A stretch of 46,244 nucleotides of DNA from Methanosarcina sp. KYL-1 (GCF_024372725.1 NZ_VOUA01000031.1:1-46244); one strand, 5' to 3'; shown: positions 17,027 to 25,693, counted from the stretch's first letter. Notes: generated from the letters alone by a model not told the origin. A program made the numbers and translations.

Positions 17027-18268
17027 TCAAGCCTTCCTGGGATCCGTAATTTCTCCCGTAAGTGCGGAAGCTGCAGCTGTTGCAGGGGATGCGAGGTAGA
17101 TGAAGCCGTCTTTTCCCATCCTGCCCTTGAAGTTCCTGTTTGCGGTAGAGACGCAAACTTCTCCTTCCCCGAGCACGCCCTGGTGGGCGCCGAGGCAGGG
17201 CCCGCAGCCCGGAGTCGCAAGAGTAACCCCTGCTTTCAGGAGGATCTGCATGGTCCCGTTTTCGATTGCCGAAAGCAGGGTAGTACGGGATGCAGGGATT
17301 ACGATGGTCCGGACTGCAACCTTTTTTCCTTTAAGGATTGAGGCTGCCACCTCCAGGTCTTCGAGCCTCCCGTTCGTGCAGGTCCCGATAAAGACCTGGT
17401 CCACGTGCGTACCTTCAACCTCGCCCACGGGCTTTACGTTATCAACCTGGTGCGGGCAGGCTACCTGGGGCTCGATATCCCCGGCGTCATAGGTGAACTC
17501 TTTTGCATAAGCAGCGTCCTGGTCGGCGTAGACCGGCTCATAGGGAGCAGCTGCCCTGTTTCTCAGGAACTCAAAGGTCTTTCCGTCCGGGGGGACGATT
17601 CCCGTCTTTGCTCCCATCTCGATTGCCATATTGCAGAGCGTCATCCTCCCTGCAACCGAGAGCCTGGAAATCGCAGGCCCGTAAAACTCGACAGCCTTGT
17701 AAGTGGCCCCTGCAATCCCGGTCTTTCCGATCAGGTAGAGGGTCAGGTCTTTTGCATAAACCCCTTCTCCAAGCTCCCCTTCCACGGTCATCCTGAAGCT
17801 TTCCGGAACCTTAAACCAGAGCTTGCCCGTGGCAAAGATCTCGGCCATATCGGTTGCCCCGACCCCGGTTGCAAATGCCCCGAAAGCCCCGTAGGTGCAG
17901 GAATGGGAGTCAGCCCCCACGACCAGCTTTCCCGGCAGGGCAAACCCGTTTTCAGGCAGCACCTGGTGGCAGATGCCCTCCCCCACCTCGTAAAAGTTGG
18001 GGATCCCCTGTTCCTTTACCCATTCCCGGATCTCTTTCTGGAGGGTGGCCGAAGTTTCAGTATTTGCCGGCGAGATGTGGTCGAAGGGGATGACGATCTT
18101 TGACGGGTCCCAGACCTTTTCCAGTTCCATTTCCTTAAAAGCGTTTACCGCCAGCACGGAAGTGCCGTCGTGGGCCATTGCATAATCCACGTCCGCCAGC
18201 ACGAAGTCGTTAGCCTTTGCCTCTGTTCCCGCTGCCCGGGAAAAGATCTTTTCGCTGATTGTTCCCAA
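17027..18268 (-). CDS. leuC: 3-isopropylmalate dehydratase or homoaconitase large subunit
   Basis: 413 residues from TTG 18268. A GGAGAT ribosome site overlaps the longer ATG frame at 18334, so I place the start at TTG, giving [14 protein letters not shown]. It is an aconitase-family [4Fe-4S] enzyme: [35 protein letters not shown] and [12 protein letters not shown] supply the three cluster cysteines, and SRTT is near. The short version lacks the swivel domain, which must come from a separate small subunit; none is in the window. Methanogens use this subunit type both for leucine (LeuC) and for 2-oxosuberate/coenzyme B (AksD-type homoaconitase). Sequence by eye does not separate them, so the symbol is provisional. 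Confidence 0.85.
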   Translation of the reverse strand: MGTISEKIFSRAAGTEAKANDFVLADVDYAMAHDGTSVLAVNAFKEMELEKVWDPSKIVIPFDHISPANTETSATLQKEIREWVKEQGIPNFYEVGEGICHQVLPENGFALPGKLVVGADSHSCTYGAFGAFATGVGATDMAEIFATGKLWFKVPESFRMTVEGELGEGVYAKDLTLYLIGKTGIAGATYKAVEFYGPAISRLSVAGRMTLCNMAIEMGAKTGIVPPDGKTFEFLRNRAAAPYEPVYADQDAAYAKEFTYDAGDIEPQVACPHQVDNVKPVGEVEGTHVDQVFIGTCTNGRLEDLEVAASILKGKKVAVRTIVIPASRTTLLSAIENGTMQILLKAGVTLATPGCGPCLGAHQGVLGEGEVCVSTANRNFKGRMGKDGFIYLASPATAAASALTGEITDPRKA

Positions 18269-18693
18269 AAGTGAATCTCCTCTATAATGAATGGATGATT
18301 TGAGTGAGAGTATTGAAGTGAAATTAAGATTCATTTCGAATCGTAAATAAGGTTTCCTGAACTCACAGTAACGGAATATAAATAATTAATGGATTTTTGT
18401 GCTGGAAATCAGGCTTACAAAAAACAATGAAAAAATGGGCTCCCCAGAAATCCGGCCCGATCGCCGGAAAAGCCCGGAGTGGGATAGATTCCGGACCCCG
18501 ATTAAGGCAGGTCTTTATCTTCATATCGTCCCCCGCATTCTCATCATCCGCATCAGCGGGCGGCCTTTTCCGAAATCACTGAAAAAAGTTGCATGCAAAA
18601 TGAACTGATGAAGAGGAAGCCTTTCACTCCGATTTTTTCTGTCTTGCTTTCTATATCCTGCATTCTACACCTTAATATTCAGCCACCGGAAGG

Positions 18694-18812
18694 AACTTTT
18701 TAGGGATCTAGCTGTACTTTTTCGGTCACTATAATAATCCTTTTAAGTATCCAGCTGTCCTATTCCGGTCACTATAATGACCTTTTTAGGCATCAAGCTG
18801 TACTTTTTCGGC
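18694..18812. repeat. 42-43 bp tandem repeat, about three copies
   Basis: The unit begins CTTTTTAGGGATC, continues AGCTGTACTTTTTCGG and ends TCACTATAATAA. Two full copies and one partial third follow one another with 80-90 percent identity. It is the longest-period array in the window. Confidence 0.9.
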
Positions 18813-18852
18813 CCCCCCAACACTATTTTTATTTATGCGATGTAATCTTTGG

Positions 18853-19005
18853 AAAAGGCCGGCCTCCTTCGTCGGCAGAGTTGCTGCTCTGCAGTACGCA
18901 GTCCTTTTCGGTCACTGCGCTCCCTCAAGAGGACTTGAATTTTAAAATCTGGTCATTTATATTTTATAGGTGGACGGGAACCCGGTGAGAGTGCCGGTAC
19001 TGAGA
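18853..19005 (+). ncRNA. Possible structured RNA motif (pair with 35519-35600)
   Basis: GGAAAAGGCCGG at 18853 and GGACG..CCGGTGAGAGTGCCGG..ACTG..AAGC at 18972-19008 recur, closer together, at 35519-35572. The CCGG/CCGG stem around TGAGAGT(G) is shared while flanks differ. The loop recalls GGTGAGAGTCC loops in group II introns and parts of cobalamin riboswitches, but the rest of neither fits. No target gene is obvious. Strand is a guess. Confidence 0.3.
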
Positions 19006-19202
19006 AGCAAATCGAAAAAAGGTTTTCAGGGGTAACTCGTATAAGGGATAATCTTCAGGCAAAGTTTTAAACATTCCCACGACTAATATTTATTGCAGAT
19101 GTAATAAAGCTCTTTCCCGGGCATTACTTTCGGACAGGGAGGCCTGCTCATTCAATTTTTCAGGGGAAGGGTGAAAAAGAAGTTTGTGATAGGGGATTTG
19201 AT

Positions 19203-19613
19203 ATGACGTCAAAATTGATGGACTACTTCAACAAGCAACCGAGAATTGGAGTTCTCAGCACAGCGAGTAAAGATGGAAAGGTAGATTCAGCCATTTTCGG
19301 CTCACCCAATATGATCGATGAAAAGACCGTTGTAGTTGCAACAGGTAAGAACCGCACGTTTTCAAACCTTCAGGAAAACCCTTACGCGATATACCTGATA
19401 ATGGAACCAGATACGGAATGGAAAGGGATCAGGGTTTATATGAAGATGAAGGAATCTGCGACTTCCGGGGAAATGCTTGATACGATTAAAAGCCAGATCG
19501 CAAAAATGGCCGGGGAGGAGGCTGCGCAGATGATGAATGCAACGGTTACCTTCGAGATCATTGAGCTGAGACCTCTCATTGATATGGGACAGGGCTGGGA
19601 GAAATCGATCTGA
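19203..19613 (+). CDS. Pyridoxamine-5'-phosphate-oxidase-like flavin-binding protein
   Basis: 136 residues with the split-barrel fold typical of this family: RIGVLSTASKDGKVDSAIFG near the start, VVVATGKNRTFSNLQENPYA in the middle, and a C-terminal strand VTFEIIELRPL. Members bind FMN or F420 and often serve as small oxidoreductases of unknown substrate. A GGGGAT ribosome site precedes ATG 19203. It stands alone and ends about 25 bases from the tnpB element, whose right flank would be the element's natural guide sequence. Confidence 0.85.
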   Translation: MTSKLMDYFNKQPRIGVLSTASKDGKVDSAIFGSPNMIDEKTVVVATGKNRTFSNLQENPYAIYLIMEPDTEWKGIRVYMKMKESATSGEMLDTIKSQIAKMAGEEAAQMMNATVTFEIIELRPLIDMGQGWEKSI

Positions 19614-19638
19614 GTTTTCAGAAGTGATGTGAATCAAA

Positions 19639-19759
19639 GTGAACTCCCCCTCCCTAAAACCTTTGCCTTGCGGCTCAGGTTTTGAGGAAGGGGCTTCCTG
19701 CTTCATTCCCCGGAGTAAGCTCCGCAAGTCCACAGGCTCTTCCCCACGTTCCGCAGGTG
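19639..19759 (-). ncRNA. Right end and probable guide-RNA (omega RNA) scaffold of TnpB
   Basis: TnpB proteins use an RNA made from the end of tnpB and the right end of the element, with the guide lying just outside. Here the right end holds a perfect stem-loop AAAACCT..GCC....GGC..AGGTTTT (19656-19683). The predicted guide is the flank immediately below 19639, in the gap after the flavin-domain gene. Confidence 0.6.
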
Positions 19760-20875
19760 TCAAGTTACAATCAGATTTTTAGCTTGAAGTGCAAATTTTT
19801 TGATATTAATAGCGGCATTTATGTCCCTGTCATGTTTTGTTTTACACACAGGACACTCCCATTCTCTAACATCCAGAGTTATGTTTGAATTGTGATACCC
19901 GCAAACGTTACAAAGCTTTGTTGATGGCTCAAATCTCCCTATCCTTAACAGGGTTTTCCCGAACCATTCAGCTTTATACACTAACTTTGTAACAAAACTG
20001 CTCCATGAAGAATCACTTATTGCCTGTGCAAGATGATGGTTTTTAAGCATACCATTAACGTTTAACGTTTCCACAGCTATTGCTTGGTTCTCGCGTATAA
20101 GTTTAGAGGAAAGTTGGTGCTGGAAATCGTTTCGCTGGTTGCTGATTTTTTCGTGAAGTTTGGCAAGCCTTAATTTGGCTTTTTCCCTGTTCTTTGAGCC
20201 TTTCGGTTTTTTGCTTACTCTTTTTTGCAGGACTTTCAGGCGTTTCATAGAGTTTTTCAGGTACTTAGGATTCTCTATTTTTTCTCCTGTTGAGATAACT
20301 GCAAAATCCTTGATACCCACGTCAACCCCTACAGTTGTATCAGCCGAAAATTCCTGTTTTTCAGGCAACTCTTCACCATTATCCACAAGAATACTGATAT
20401 AGTAGATTTCAGTGGAGGTTCTGGAAACAGTTGCTGTTTTTAGTTTTCCCTCAAACCTCTGGTGAAGAACTGCTTTAACTTTACCGATTTTAGGGAGTTT
20501 GACAACGTTATTCTCAAAATCGACAGTGTAGTGTTGAGGGACAGGGAAAGACTGTATAGGGTTCTTTCTTGATTTGAAATTAGGGAAACCATTCTTTTCC
20601 CTGAAAAACATGGTAAAGGCGGAATCTAAGTTTTTCGTCATTCCCTGCAATGACTGAGAATTTACTTTCTTAAGCCATTCATGCTCTTTTTTCAGTTCAG
20701 GAAGCCGTTTGTTCAGGTCATACTGGGATAGGGATCTCCCTTCCTGCTCGTAAGATTTGATTTTCTGTTCTAAAGCCCAGTTATAGACGAACCTGCAGCT
20801 ACCGATATGGTTAGCTATCATGGTTTTTTGTTCGGCGGCAGGATACAACCTGAATTTATAGGCTTTTAACATCAT
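19760..20875 (-). CDS. tnpB: TnpB, RNA-guided nuclease of an IS605-family element
   Basis: 371 residues, intact. N-terminal helix-turn-helix-like part (MLKAYKFRLYPAAEQKTM, NHIGSCRFVYNWAL). RuvC-like nuclease: first Asp in VGVDVGIKDFAVIS (about residue 190), Glu in AVETLNVNGM (about 270), and the last Asp in HDRDINAAINI after a zinc ribbon (CNVCGY, then CPVCKT, about 322-343). All three catalytic acids and four zinc cysteines are present, so it is probably active. TnpB cuts DNA matching its guide and helps the element persist. The start may be either of the two adjacent Met codons. Confidence 0.95.
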   Translation of the reverse strand: MMLKAYKFRLYPAAEQKTMIANHIGSCRFVYNWALEQKIKSYEQEGRSLSQYDLNKRLPELKKEHEWLKKVNSQSLQGMTKNLDSAFTMFFREKNGFPNFKSRKNPIQSFPVPQHYTVDFENNVVKLPKIGKVKAVLHQRFEGKLKTATVSRTSTEIYYISILVDNGEELPEKQEFSADTTVGVDVGIKDFAVISTGEKIENPKYLKNSMKRLKVLQKRVSKKPKGSKNREKAKLRLAKLHEKISNQRNDFQHQLSSKLIRENQAIAVETLNVNGMLKNHHLAQAISDSSWSSFVTKLVYKAEWFGKTLLRIGRFEPSTKLCNVCGYHNSNITLDVREWECPVCKTKHDRDINAAINIKKFALQAKNLIVT

Positions 20876-20953
20876 ATCAGTAAACGTTTTACGAATTTAT
20901 ATGTATATAGGCAAGTTAACTAATCGTAGTGCCGGGAAGTGGACGGCTTTCAT

Positions 20954-21000
20954 CCCCTCCTTGCTATTTTCCGGCAAAACCGGAAATGGCGAGGAAGGGG
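20954..21000 (-). repeat. Left-end hairpin of the tnpB element
   Basis: CCCCTCCTTGC and ATTTTCCGG on the left pair with CCGGAAAT and GGCGAGGAAGGGG on the right around a CAAAA loop, with one or two mismatches. Subterminal hairpins of this kind are recognised by TnpA of the family. Confidence 0.75.
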
Positions 21001-21101
21001 TCTTCTCGCCTTAAGAGATAAAAGATTAAAAAAATCGGAATAAAAAGATCAAAAGAAAAAATGACCGGCTAAAACCTTAAAATGGGGATTAACTCAGGTT
21101 T

Positions 21102-22007
21102 TTAGATTATGCCGGCCTTTTCAAGAAAACCTTCCAGAGGCACGGAATGGGTCTGGAAGCCGCAGACTTTGTATGGGTCCGCACCCATGGAAAGGGCCAC
21201 GAACTGGGCGATGTTCATGTGCACCATATCGTATTCCACGCCGAACTCCCGCTCAATCACGGGCTGGTAGCGGTCGTACTGGATGTGGCAGTTCGGGCAC
21301 ATGTGGAGCATGAGCTCTACCCCGGCTCTCTGCAGGCTGTCGAGTTTGGTTTTGGTAACCTGAAGCGAGGTATTTTTGTTCAGGTGGAGCTGGGAAAAGC
21401 CCATCCCGCAGGTCAGGGTACGGTCCTCGTACCAGCGGACAGGGAAAGCTCCGCAGGCTGCGGCTATAGTGTCTATGAGCTGGGGGTTTTCGGGGTTTCC
21501 GACGACGTCCAGGTACTTTACTTTATAATAATGGCAGGCGTGGTGGGCGGCTGCGCGGGTGCCGGCGAAATCGAGCTGCTTTTCTTCCCGGATTCGGTCG
21601 GCTTTGCTCAGGAGGATTTCGACGGCGTGGTAGAAATTTGTCCTGGGGTTCATGTCGCCTTTTTCGTAGACCAGGTCATCGAGGCCCTGTTCTCGGAAGA
21701 CGGAGTTGACTTTGTCCCGGACTTCGTCGTTTGTGTTCAGGAGCTCGCAGGCTTCCTTATTTACGGCATAGCAAGTGGAGCAGAGGCAGGTGATGTTAGG
21801 ATAGCCGCACCTCCTGGCAACGGCGAAGTTGCGGGCTGCAATGGCTGCGGTGGTAAGGCCTTCAAAGAGGTCTGTGTAGTGGCCGATCCCGGTGCAGCAG
21901 GACTGTTCGTCGTTTACCAGGTAGTCTATGCCAAGCCTGTCAAAGACATAGCGTGTGGCACTCTCTACCCCGGGGTACTCATGGGAGACCATGCAGCTCT
22001 TAAACAA
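21102..22007 (-). CDS. hdrB: Heterodisulfide reductase subunit B-like protein (CCG domains)
   Basis: 302 residues if started at TTG 22007, which gives FKSCMVSHEYPG in the position of F-L-G-C-I-x-P-x-R-x-P-G in HdrB. AGGAAG lies a few bases upstream and the overlap with hdrC is 8 bases. The longer frame from 22091 would overlap hdrC by 92 bases. HdrB carries the two noncubane [4Fe-4S] clusters that reduce CoM-S-S-CoB. The first CCG motif is complete (SC..., QSCCTG, CSTC). The second has HACHYYK, then LTCGMG where C-C-G is expected, then MCPNC. So one ligand cysteine of the second cluster is Thr. It is the last gene of the operon. Confidence 0.88.
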   Translation of the reverse strand: MFKSCMVSHEYPGVESATRYVFDRLGIDYLVNDEQSCCTGIGHYTDLFEGLTTAAIAARNFAVARRCGYPNITCLCSTCYAVNKEACELLNTNDEVRDKVNSVFREQGLDDLVYEKGDMNPRTNFYHAVEILLSKADRIREEKQLDFAGTRAAAHHACHYYKVKYLDVVGNPENPQLIDTIAAACGAFPVRWYEDRTLTCGMGFSQLHLNKNTSLQVTKTKLDSLQRAGVELMLHMCPNCHIQYDRYQPVIEREFGVEYDMVHMNIAQFVALSMGADPYKVCGFQTHSVPLEGFLEKAGII

Positions 22008-22719
22008 TAAAAGCTTCCTGTCCGGGATATTCTCTATCAGTTTCAAAGCCGAATTCTCCGCTCTTGTCTTCGTTTTTCTCACACCGTACATTCAGGAACT
22101 CATGAAGGCGTTTTTCCTGCAGTTTTCCTTTTATCCATTTCTCCCTTTCAAAATAACCTGTACCCTCAAGGATAGCCCGGACTTCCCCGTTGGTGTTCCT
22201 GACATCTTTCGGACCGAGCCCGAGTTCGGCCCGGATTGACTCCAGGTTCCGTTTAAACCCTATCCAGTGCTCACCAAGGTCTTTTTCCATGTTCCTGACG
22301 CCCGGACCCGGGACTTTGCTTGCCCCGTTTTCTGCCAGGACCTCCCCGATCTCCATAAAGTACTCAAGCCTCTCAAGCCCGATTCCTTCATTTATGGCCA
22401 TCTGCCTGAGCACCTGCACGATTGTTACCGGGCTGTTGTTCCTGGGACAGCGCAGATTGCAGGAATAGCAGTAGAAGCAGGCCCAGATCATTTCCGACTC
22501 AAGCACACTGCGGTCGTTTTCCTGAACCTTCTTTACGAGCTGCCGGGGGTTGTAGTCCGTAAAGCGGGCTGCAGGGCAGGACGCCGTGCAGGCTCCACAC
22601 TGGATGCAGCGGTCCAGCCCCAGGGAGGTAGGGGTCCGGATGCTTTTTTTTGCGGTCTCTGCAAGGGTTTTACACTCCGGGGTGTCGTATCCGTTTACGT
22701 GCGGCATCAATGGCATCAT
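22000..22719 (-). CDS. hdrC: Heterodisulfide reductase subunit C-like protein
   Basis: 239 residues. Two [4Fe-4S] motifs are visible, CIQCGACTASCP (about 38-49) and CFYCYSCNLRCP (about 81-92). It passes electrons from HdrA to HdrB. Starts at ATG 22719 overlapping the hdrA stop (ATGA). The C-terminal third is long and charged (GVRNMEKDLGEHWIGF to EKRLHEFLNVRC), longer than in minimal HdrC proteins. Confidence 0.93.
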   Translation of the reverse strand: MMPLMPHVNGYDTPECKTLAETAKKSIRTPTSLGLDRCIQCGACTASCPAARFTDYNPRQLVKKVQENDRSVLESEMIWACFYCYSCNLRCPRNNSPVTIVQVLRQMAINEGIGLERLEYFMEIGEVLAENGASKVPGPGVRNMEKDLGEHWIGFKRNLESIRAELGLGPKDVRNTNGEVRAILEGTGYFEREKWIKGKLQEKRLHEFLNVRCEKNEDKSGEFGFETDREYPGQEAFIV

Positions 22720-25184
22720 TTGATCATCTCTCCTTCCCGGGAAAGGGTGGTAAAAGTGCCTGCAAGCCCCTTAGTATTCGGGACGTAGGCTTTCTTGAAA
22801 TGGAGCCTGGAACCGTCTGCTCCGAGTTCCTCTTTCAGCTTTTCGAAATGGCTGGCAACAAGAGGATAGATTATTTCGGCTTTCGGGTTATCGGGGGGGT
22901 CTTCCACAAAAAGGACCGAAGCAGCCCCGTGCCTGAAGGCATGCAGCAGCAGGTCCCTGTCCACCACAAGGCCCGTAGGCACCCTGACGAGCTTGACACT
23001 TGAGGGGTAGTTAAGCACACTGTTTCCGATGTTGTCGCAGGTAAGGGCAGAAATCCCGCTGTTTACGAAGCTCAGAAGGTCTCCTTCTTCGAGGACCCCT
23101 TCAATTTCGGCTTTTAGCTGGGTTTTGGTAAAGCCTGCAACCTGTATTGCTCCGGTTTCACAGTGCCGGGTGCAGTACCCGCAACCTGTGCAGATCAGTG
23201 GGTCAACGACCACCCTCCCGCTTTCGGAAAAAGAAAGGGCCTCAAACGGGCAGTCCAGGCAGACCCCGCAGCGGGTGCAGAGTAGCTGATTGATGGCTGC
23301 CAGCTCATTCTCAAGGATCTTCGGGCTGTCCGTAATGAACGCCCTGGCCCTGACCGCAGCAAGCCCTGCCTGAGCGATGGCATCCGTGATGTCCTTCGGG
23401 CCCTGGGCCGTGCCGCAGACAAAGATCCCGTCCACCGAACTGTCTACAGGCTTCAGTTTGGAGTGCCTTTCCTTAACAAAGCCGTTCTCATCCTGGCTCA
23501 GGTTTAAAACACCTGCAATTTCCCTGGTTCCGGGAGAGGGAAGCATGGCCGCGGAAAGCACGACCAGGTCGGCCGGGAGTTCCAGCCTTTTCTGGTTCAG
23601 GGTGTCTTCGACCCTCACGACAAGGCTTTTGTCCGGCTTTTCCACGACTTCGGCAGGCCTGCCCCTCACAAAGGAGACACCCATGTCCTGGACTGCACGG
23701 TAATAGTTCTCGTAAAAGCCAAAAGCCCGCATATCGATATAGCAGATCGTAATTTCAGTATCCGGATGTTTTTTCGTTATAAGGCTTGCATGTTTCAGGG
23801 CAGCCATGCAGCAATACCTGGAACAGTAAGGGCTTCCTCCGGCTTTTTCGTCCCTTGAGCCCACGCACTGGATCATAACTATCCTTTTCGGGACCCCGGC
23901 AGCAGGTAAATTATCATTTTGATTCACACATGCACCTGAAACAGATGTACATGAAACAGATGAACCTGAAACAGAGGCACCTGACGCAGAGGCACCTGAC
24001 CGATCGGCATCTGAAAGCCTGCCGGAATCGGAAGGCCTGAGCAGTTCCCCTTTTGTGGGGCCATTGATCCCCAGCACCCTGGCAAGTTCCATCTGGGTCA
24101 GTACGTTTGAAAAAATCCCATACCCGTACTGGGGTTTCTGGGAGGCGTCATATTCTGAAAAACCTGTAGCAACAACGATGGCGCCGACATTTATTTCAAA
24201 AAATTCATCCTGCTGCCCGAAGTCGATTGCCCCGCTTCTGCAGGCTTCGGCACATTTCCCGCAGGCTTCCCCATCGCAGGCTTCCCCGTTTAACTGAAGG
24301 CAGTGTTCGGGGTCGATGCAGTAAACTTTCGGGACGGACTGGGAAAAGCGCAGGGAAATTGCCTTTTTATCTTTATGCCCGCAGTTGAACTCGTTTTCAA
24401 CGACAACAGGGCAGACCCGGGTGCAGCGCCCGCAGGCTGTGCAGTTGTCCCGGACATATCTCGGCTTTTTCTTCAGCAAAACTCTGAAGTTTCCGGCACT
24501 TCCATTTACCCGTTCAACTTCAGTCCAGGTTAAAAGAGTGATTTTGGGGTGAGCTGCAACCTCGTTCATAAGAGGGCTCAGCGAACACATGGCGCATTCT
24601 TCCGCAAGCTTGTCGGGGGAAAAGATCTTGCCGATTTTTGCCATCTGCCCCCCTATGCTTGAGTCTTTCTCAACAAGGAAGGTGGAAATGCCGTTATCCG
24701 CAAGGTTCAGGGCTGCCGTAATTCCGGATATCCCCCCGCCGATTACAAGGGCCTGAGGGGCGATGTCCACTTTTATCTCTTCCAAGGGCTCGACATTTTG
24801 CAGGCGCCTTAGTTTTCCCCGGAGCAAGGAGATTGCTTTCTCGGTGGCTTCGGCTTTTTCGGGGTGGACCCAGGCACACTGTTCCCTGAGGTTTGCAATT
24901 TCGAGCATTGCCCTGTTCAGCCCGGTTTCCTGGATGCACTTTTTAAACAGGGTCCCATGTTTGGAAGGAGTACACGAGCCAATCACGATTCCGTCCAGGC
25001 CTTCTTCCGAAATCTTGCCTTTGATCAGTGCCTGGCCCTGGCTCGAACAGAGGTACTCGTAATCAAAAACGGAAATCCCCTCGGATTTCAGGGTTTTTTT
25101 CACGGCACTTATATCAACATGTTCGGAAATATTCCCGCTACAGTGGCAGATGAATACGGCGGTTTTCTCCGGGGATGCTCTCAT
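22716..25184 (-). CDS. hdrA: Heterodisulfide reductase subunit A with a degenerate MvhD-like C-terminus
   Basis: 822 residues from ATG 25184. A TATA box 25-33 bases upstream supports this start over ATG 25313. Order: N-terminal cluster region (FICHCSGN, GSCTPSKHG), FAD site VIGGGISGITAALNLADNG (147-165), cysteine cluster CTACGRCTRVCPV (248-260), another Cys-rich stretch (289-315), CSRYCCMAALKH (454-465), and two C-terminal ferredoxin motifs CTRCGVCLDCP (636-646) and CTGCGYCTRHC (665-675). Residues 384-430 are a Ser/Ala-rich insertion. After 700 an MvhD-like domain follows without cluster cysteines. HdrA bifurcates electrons at FAD between ferredoxin and HdrBC. A HdrA-MvhD fusion is known as HdrA2 in Methanosarcina; the partner could be F420H2 or ferredoxin. 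Confidence 0.93.
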   Translation of the reverse strand: MRASPEKTAVFICHCSGNISEHVDISAVKKTLKSEGISVFDYEYLCSSQGQALIKGKISEEGLDGIVIGSCTPSKHGTLFKKCIQETGLNRAMLEIANLREQCAWVHPEKAEATEKAISLLRGKLRRLQNVEPLEEIKVDIAPQALVIGGGISGITAALNLADNGISTFLVEKDSSIGGQMAKIGKIFSPDKLAEECAMCSLSPLMNEVAAHPKITLLTWTEVERVNGSAGNFRVLLKKKPRYVRDNCTACGRCTRVCPVVVENEFNCGHKDKKAISLRFSQSVPKVYCIDPEHCLQLNGEACDGEACGKCAEACRSGAIDFGQQDEFFEINVGAIVVATGFSEYDASQKPQYGYGIFSNVLTQMELARVLGINGPTKGELLRPSDSGRLSDADRSGASASGASVSGSSVSCTSVSGACVNQNDNLPAAGVPKRIVMIQCVGSRDEKAGGSPYCSRYCCMAALKHASLITKKHPDTEITICYIDMRAFGFYENYYRAVQDMGVSFVRGRPAEVVEKPDKSLVVRVEDTLNQKRLELPADLVVLSAAMLPSPGTREIAGVLNLSQDENGFVKERHSKLKPVDSSVDGIFVCGTAQGPKDITDAIAQAGLAAVRARAFITDSPKILENELAAINQLLCTRCGVCLDCPFEALSFSESGRVVVDPLICTGCGYCTRHCETGAIQVAGFTKTQLKAEIEGVLEEGDLLSFVNSGISALTCDNIGNSVLNYPSSVKLVRVPTGLVVDRDLLLHAFRHGAASVLFVEDPPDNPKAEIIYPLVASHFEKLKEELGADGSRLHFKKAYVPNTKGLAGTFTTLSREGEMIK
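23932..24021. repeat. 15-bp in-frame repeat inside hdrA
   Basis: Six copies of a 15-bp unit, best copy GCACCTGAAACAGAT, code for the VSGSS/ASGAS pentapeptides of residues about 391-420 of HdrA. HdrA of other methanogens normally goes directly from the R-P-S-D region to PKRIVxIQCVGSRD. Confidence 0.92.
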
Positions 25185-25208
25185 CAATTTAGAATCTGCC
25201 CGGGATTC

Positions 25209-25217
25209 GTATTTAAG
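25209..25217 (-). promoter_or_regulatory. TATA box of the hdrACB operon
   Basis: CTTAAATAC on the minus strand, 25-33 bases before ATG 25184. The transcript would begin at or within a few bases of the start codon, which fits the absence of a ribosome site. Confidence 0.65.
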
Positions 25218-25616
25218 GGTTGCCAAAATAGAGGAGGTAAATATCCCATAAAGGACAGTTCCTTGCAAAGATTTGCAACATAAGGACATATTTTTAGGAA
25301 AAGGATATTTCATTCACATTCACACCTGATTTTCTCCGCACCGGGAGAGTTCAAGGCAGAAAAGGAAACATAAATTTATGGAAAAAGAAAAACCAAAAAA
25401 ATTCCGATTTCTTAAACTATTTTATTCCGTTTGAGCTTATTTTGTAGCTCGGAGAGAAGAAGTTCACGCCTCTCCATAGTCAAAAAGTTTTTATGGGCAT
25501 ATAATTATATATATGGAGAGAGAGTATTATTAATAAAATTAGTTGATCATATGCAGCTTTGCGAGAAGCACCGCGTATCCCGGCTCGCGACAATAGAAAT
25601 ATATTATATATGACAT

Positions 25617-25656
25617 AGTACCTGATTATAGTAAGTACATGAGACAGAGTACGTGA
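25617..25656 (+). promoter_or_regulatory. Three AGTACNTGA direct repeats, candidate operator
   Basis: AGTACCTGA (25617-25625), AGTACATGA (25634-25642) and AGTACGTGA (25648-25656), at offsets of 17 and 14 bases, lie upstream of the regulator promoter and between it and hdrA. Three matches of a 9-base word in 40 bases are unlikely to be chance. Confidence 0.55.
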
Positions 25657-25693
25657 AATAGTATACTTCTATTGACCTAACTGGATTGACTGT

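Larger units (their letters stand above)
18269..19202. other. Long intergenic region with a 43-bp array and an RNA-like motif
   Basis: About 930 bases between leuC (leaving leftward) and the flavin-domain gene. A TATA-like word for leuC lies at 18376-18384 (minus-strand ATTTATATT). Further right are a threefold 43-bp repeat (18694-18812), a GC-rich stretch 18850-18945 with hairpin potential (GCAGAG/CTCTGC), and the motif CCGGTGAGAGTGCCGG (18981-18996). Two overlapping ORFs at 18397-18608 have no ribosome site or protein character. Confidence 0.6.
19639..21000 (-). mobile_element. IS200/IS605-family element carrying only tnpB (IS1341 type)
   Basis: Read on the minus strand, a left-end hairpin (20954-21000) is followed by tnpB (20875-19760) and a right end with its own hairpin (19656-19683), ending near the GTGAACT shared with the relic at 16376. 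There is no tnpA, so transposition would need a transposase in trans. Neither terminal inverted repeats nor a target duplication is seen, as expected for this family. The exact outer boundaries are inferred from the two-copy comparison (right) and hairpin position (left). Confidence 0.8.

Noticed and set aside
18397-18608. Overlapping 61- and 69-codon ORFs
   Set aside because: No ribosome site, overlap in two frames, no domain.
18971-19010. Cobalamin riboswitch
   Set aside because: GGGAACCCGGTGAGAGT resembles the core, but the CCCGC-x-A-C-T-G part and a target gene are missing.
21147-22010. 287-codon plus-strand ORF over hdrB
   Set aside because: Shadow of hdrB, which has conserved cysteine motifs.
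25431-25613. 60-codon ORF upstream of the HTH regulator
   Set aside because: No ribosome site; lies in the promoter-rich divergent region.
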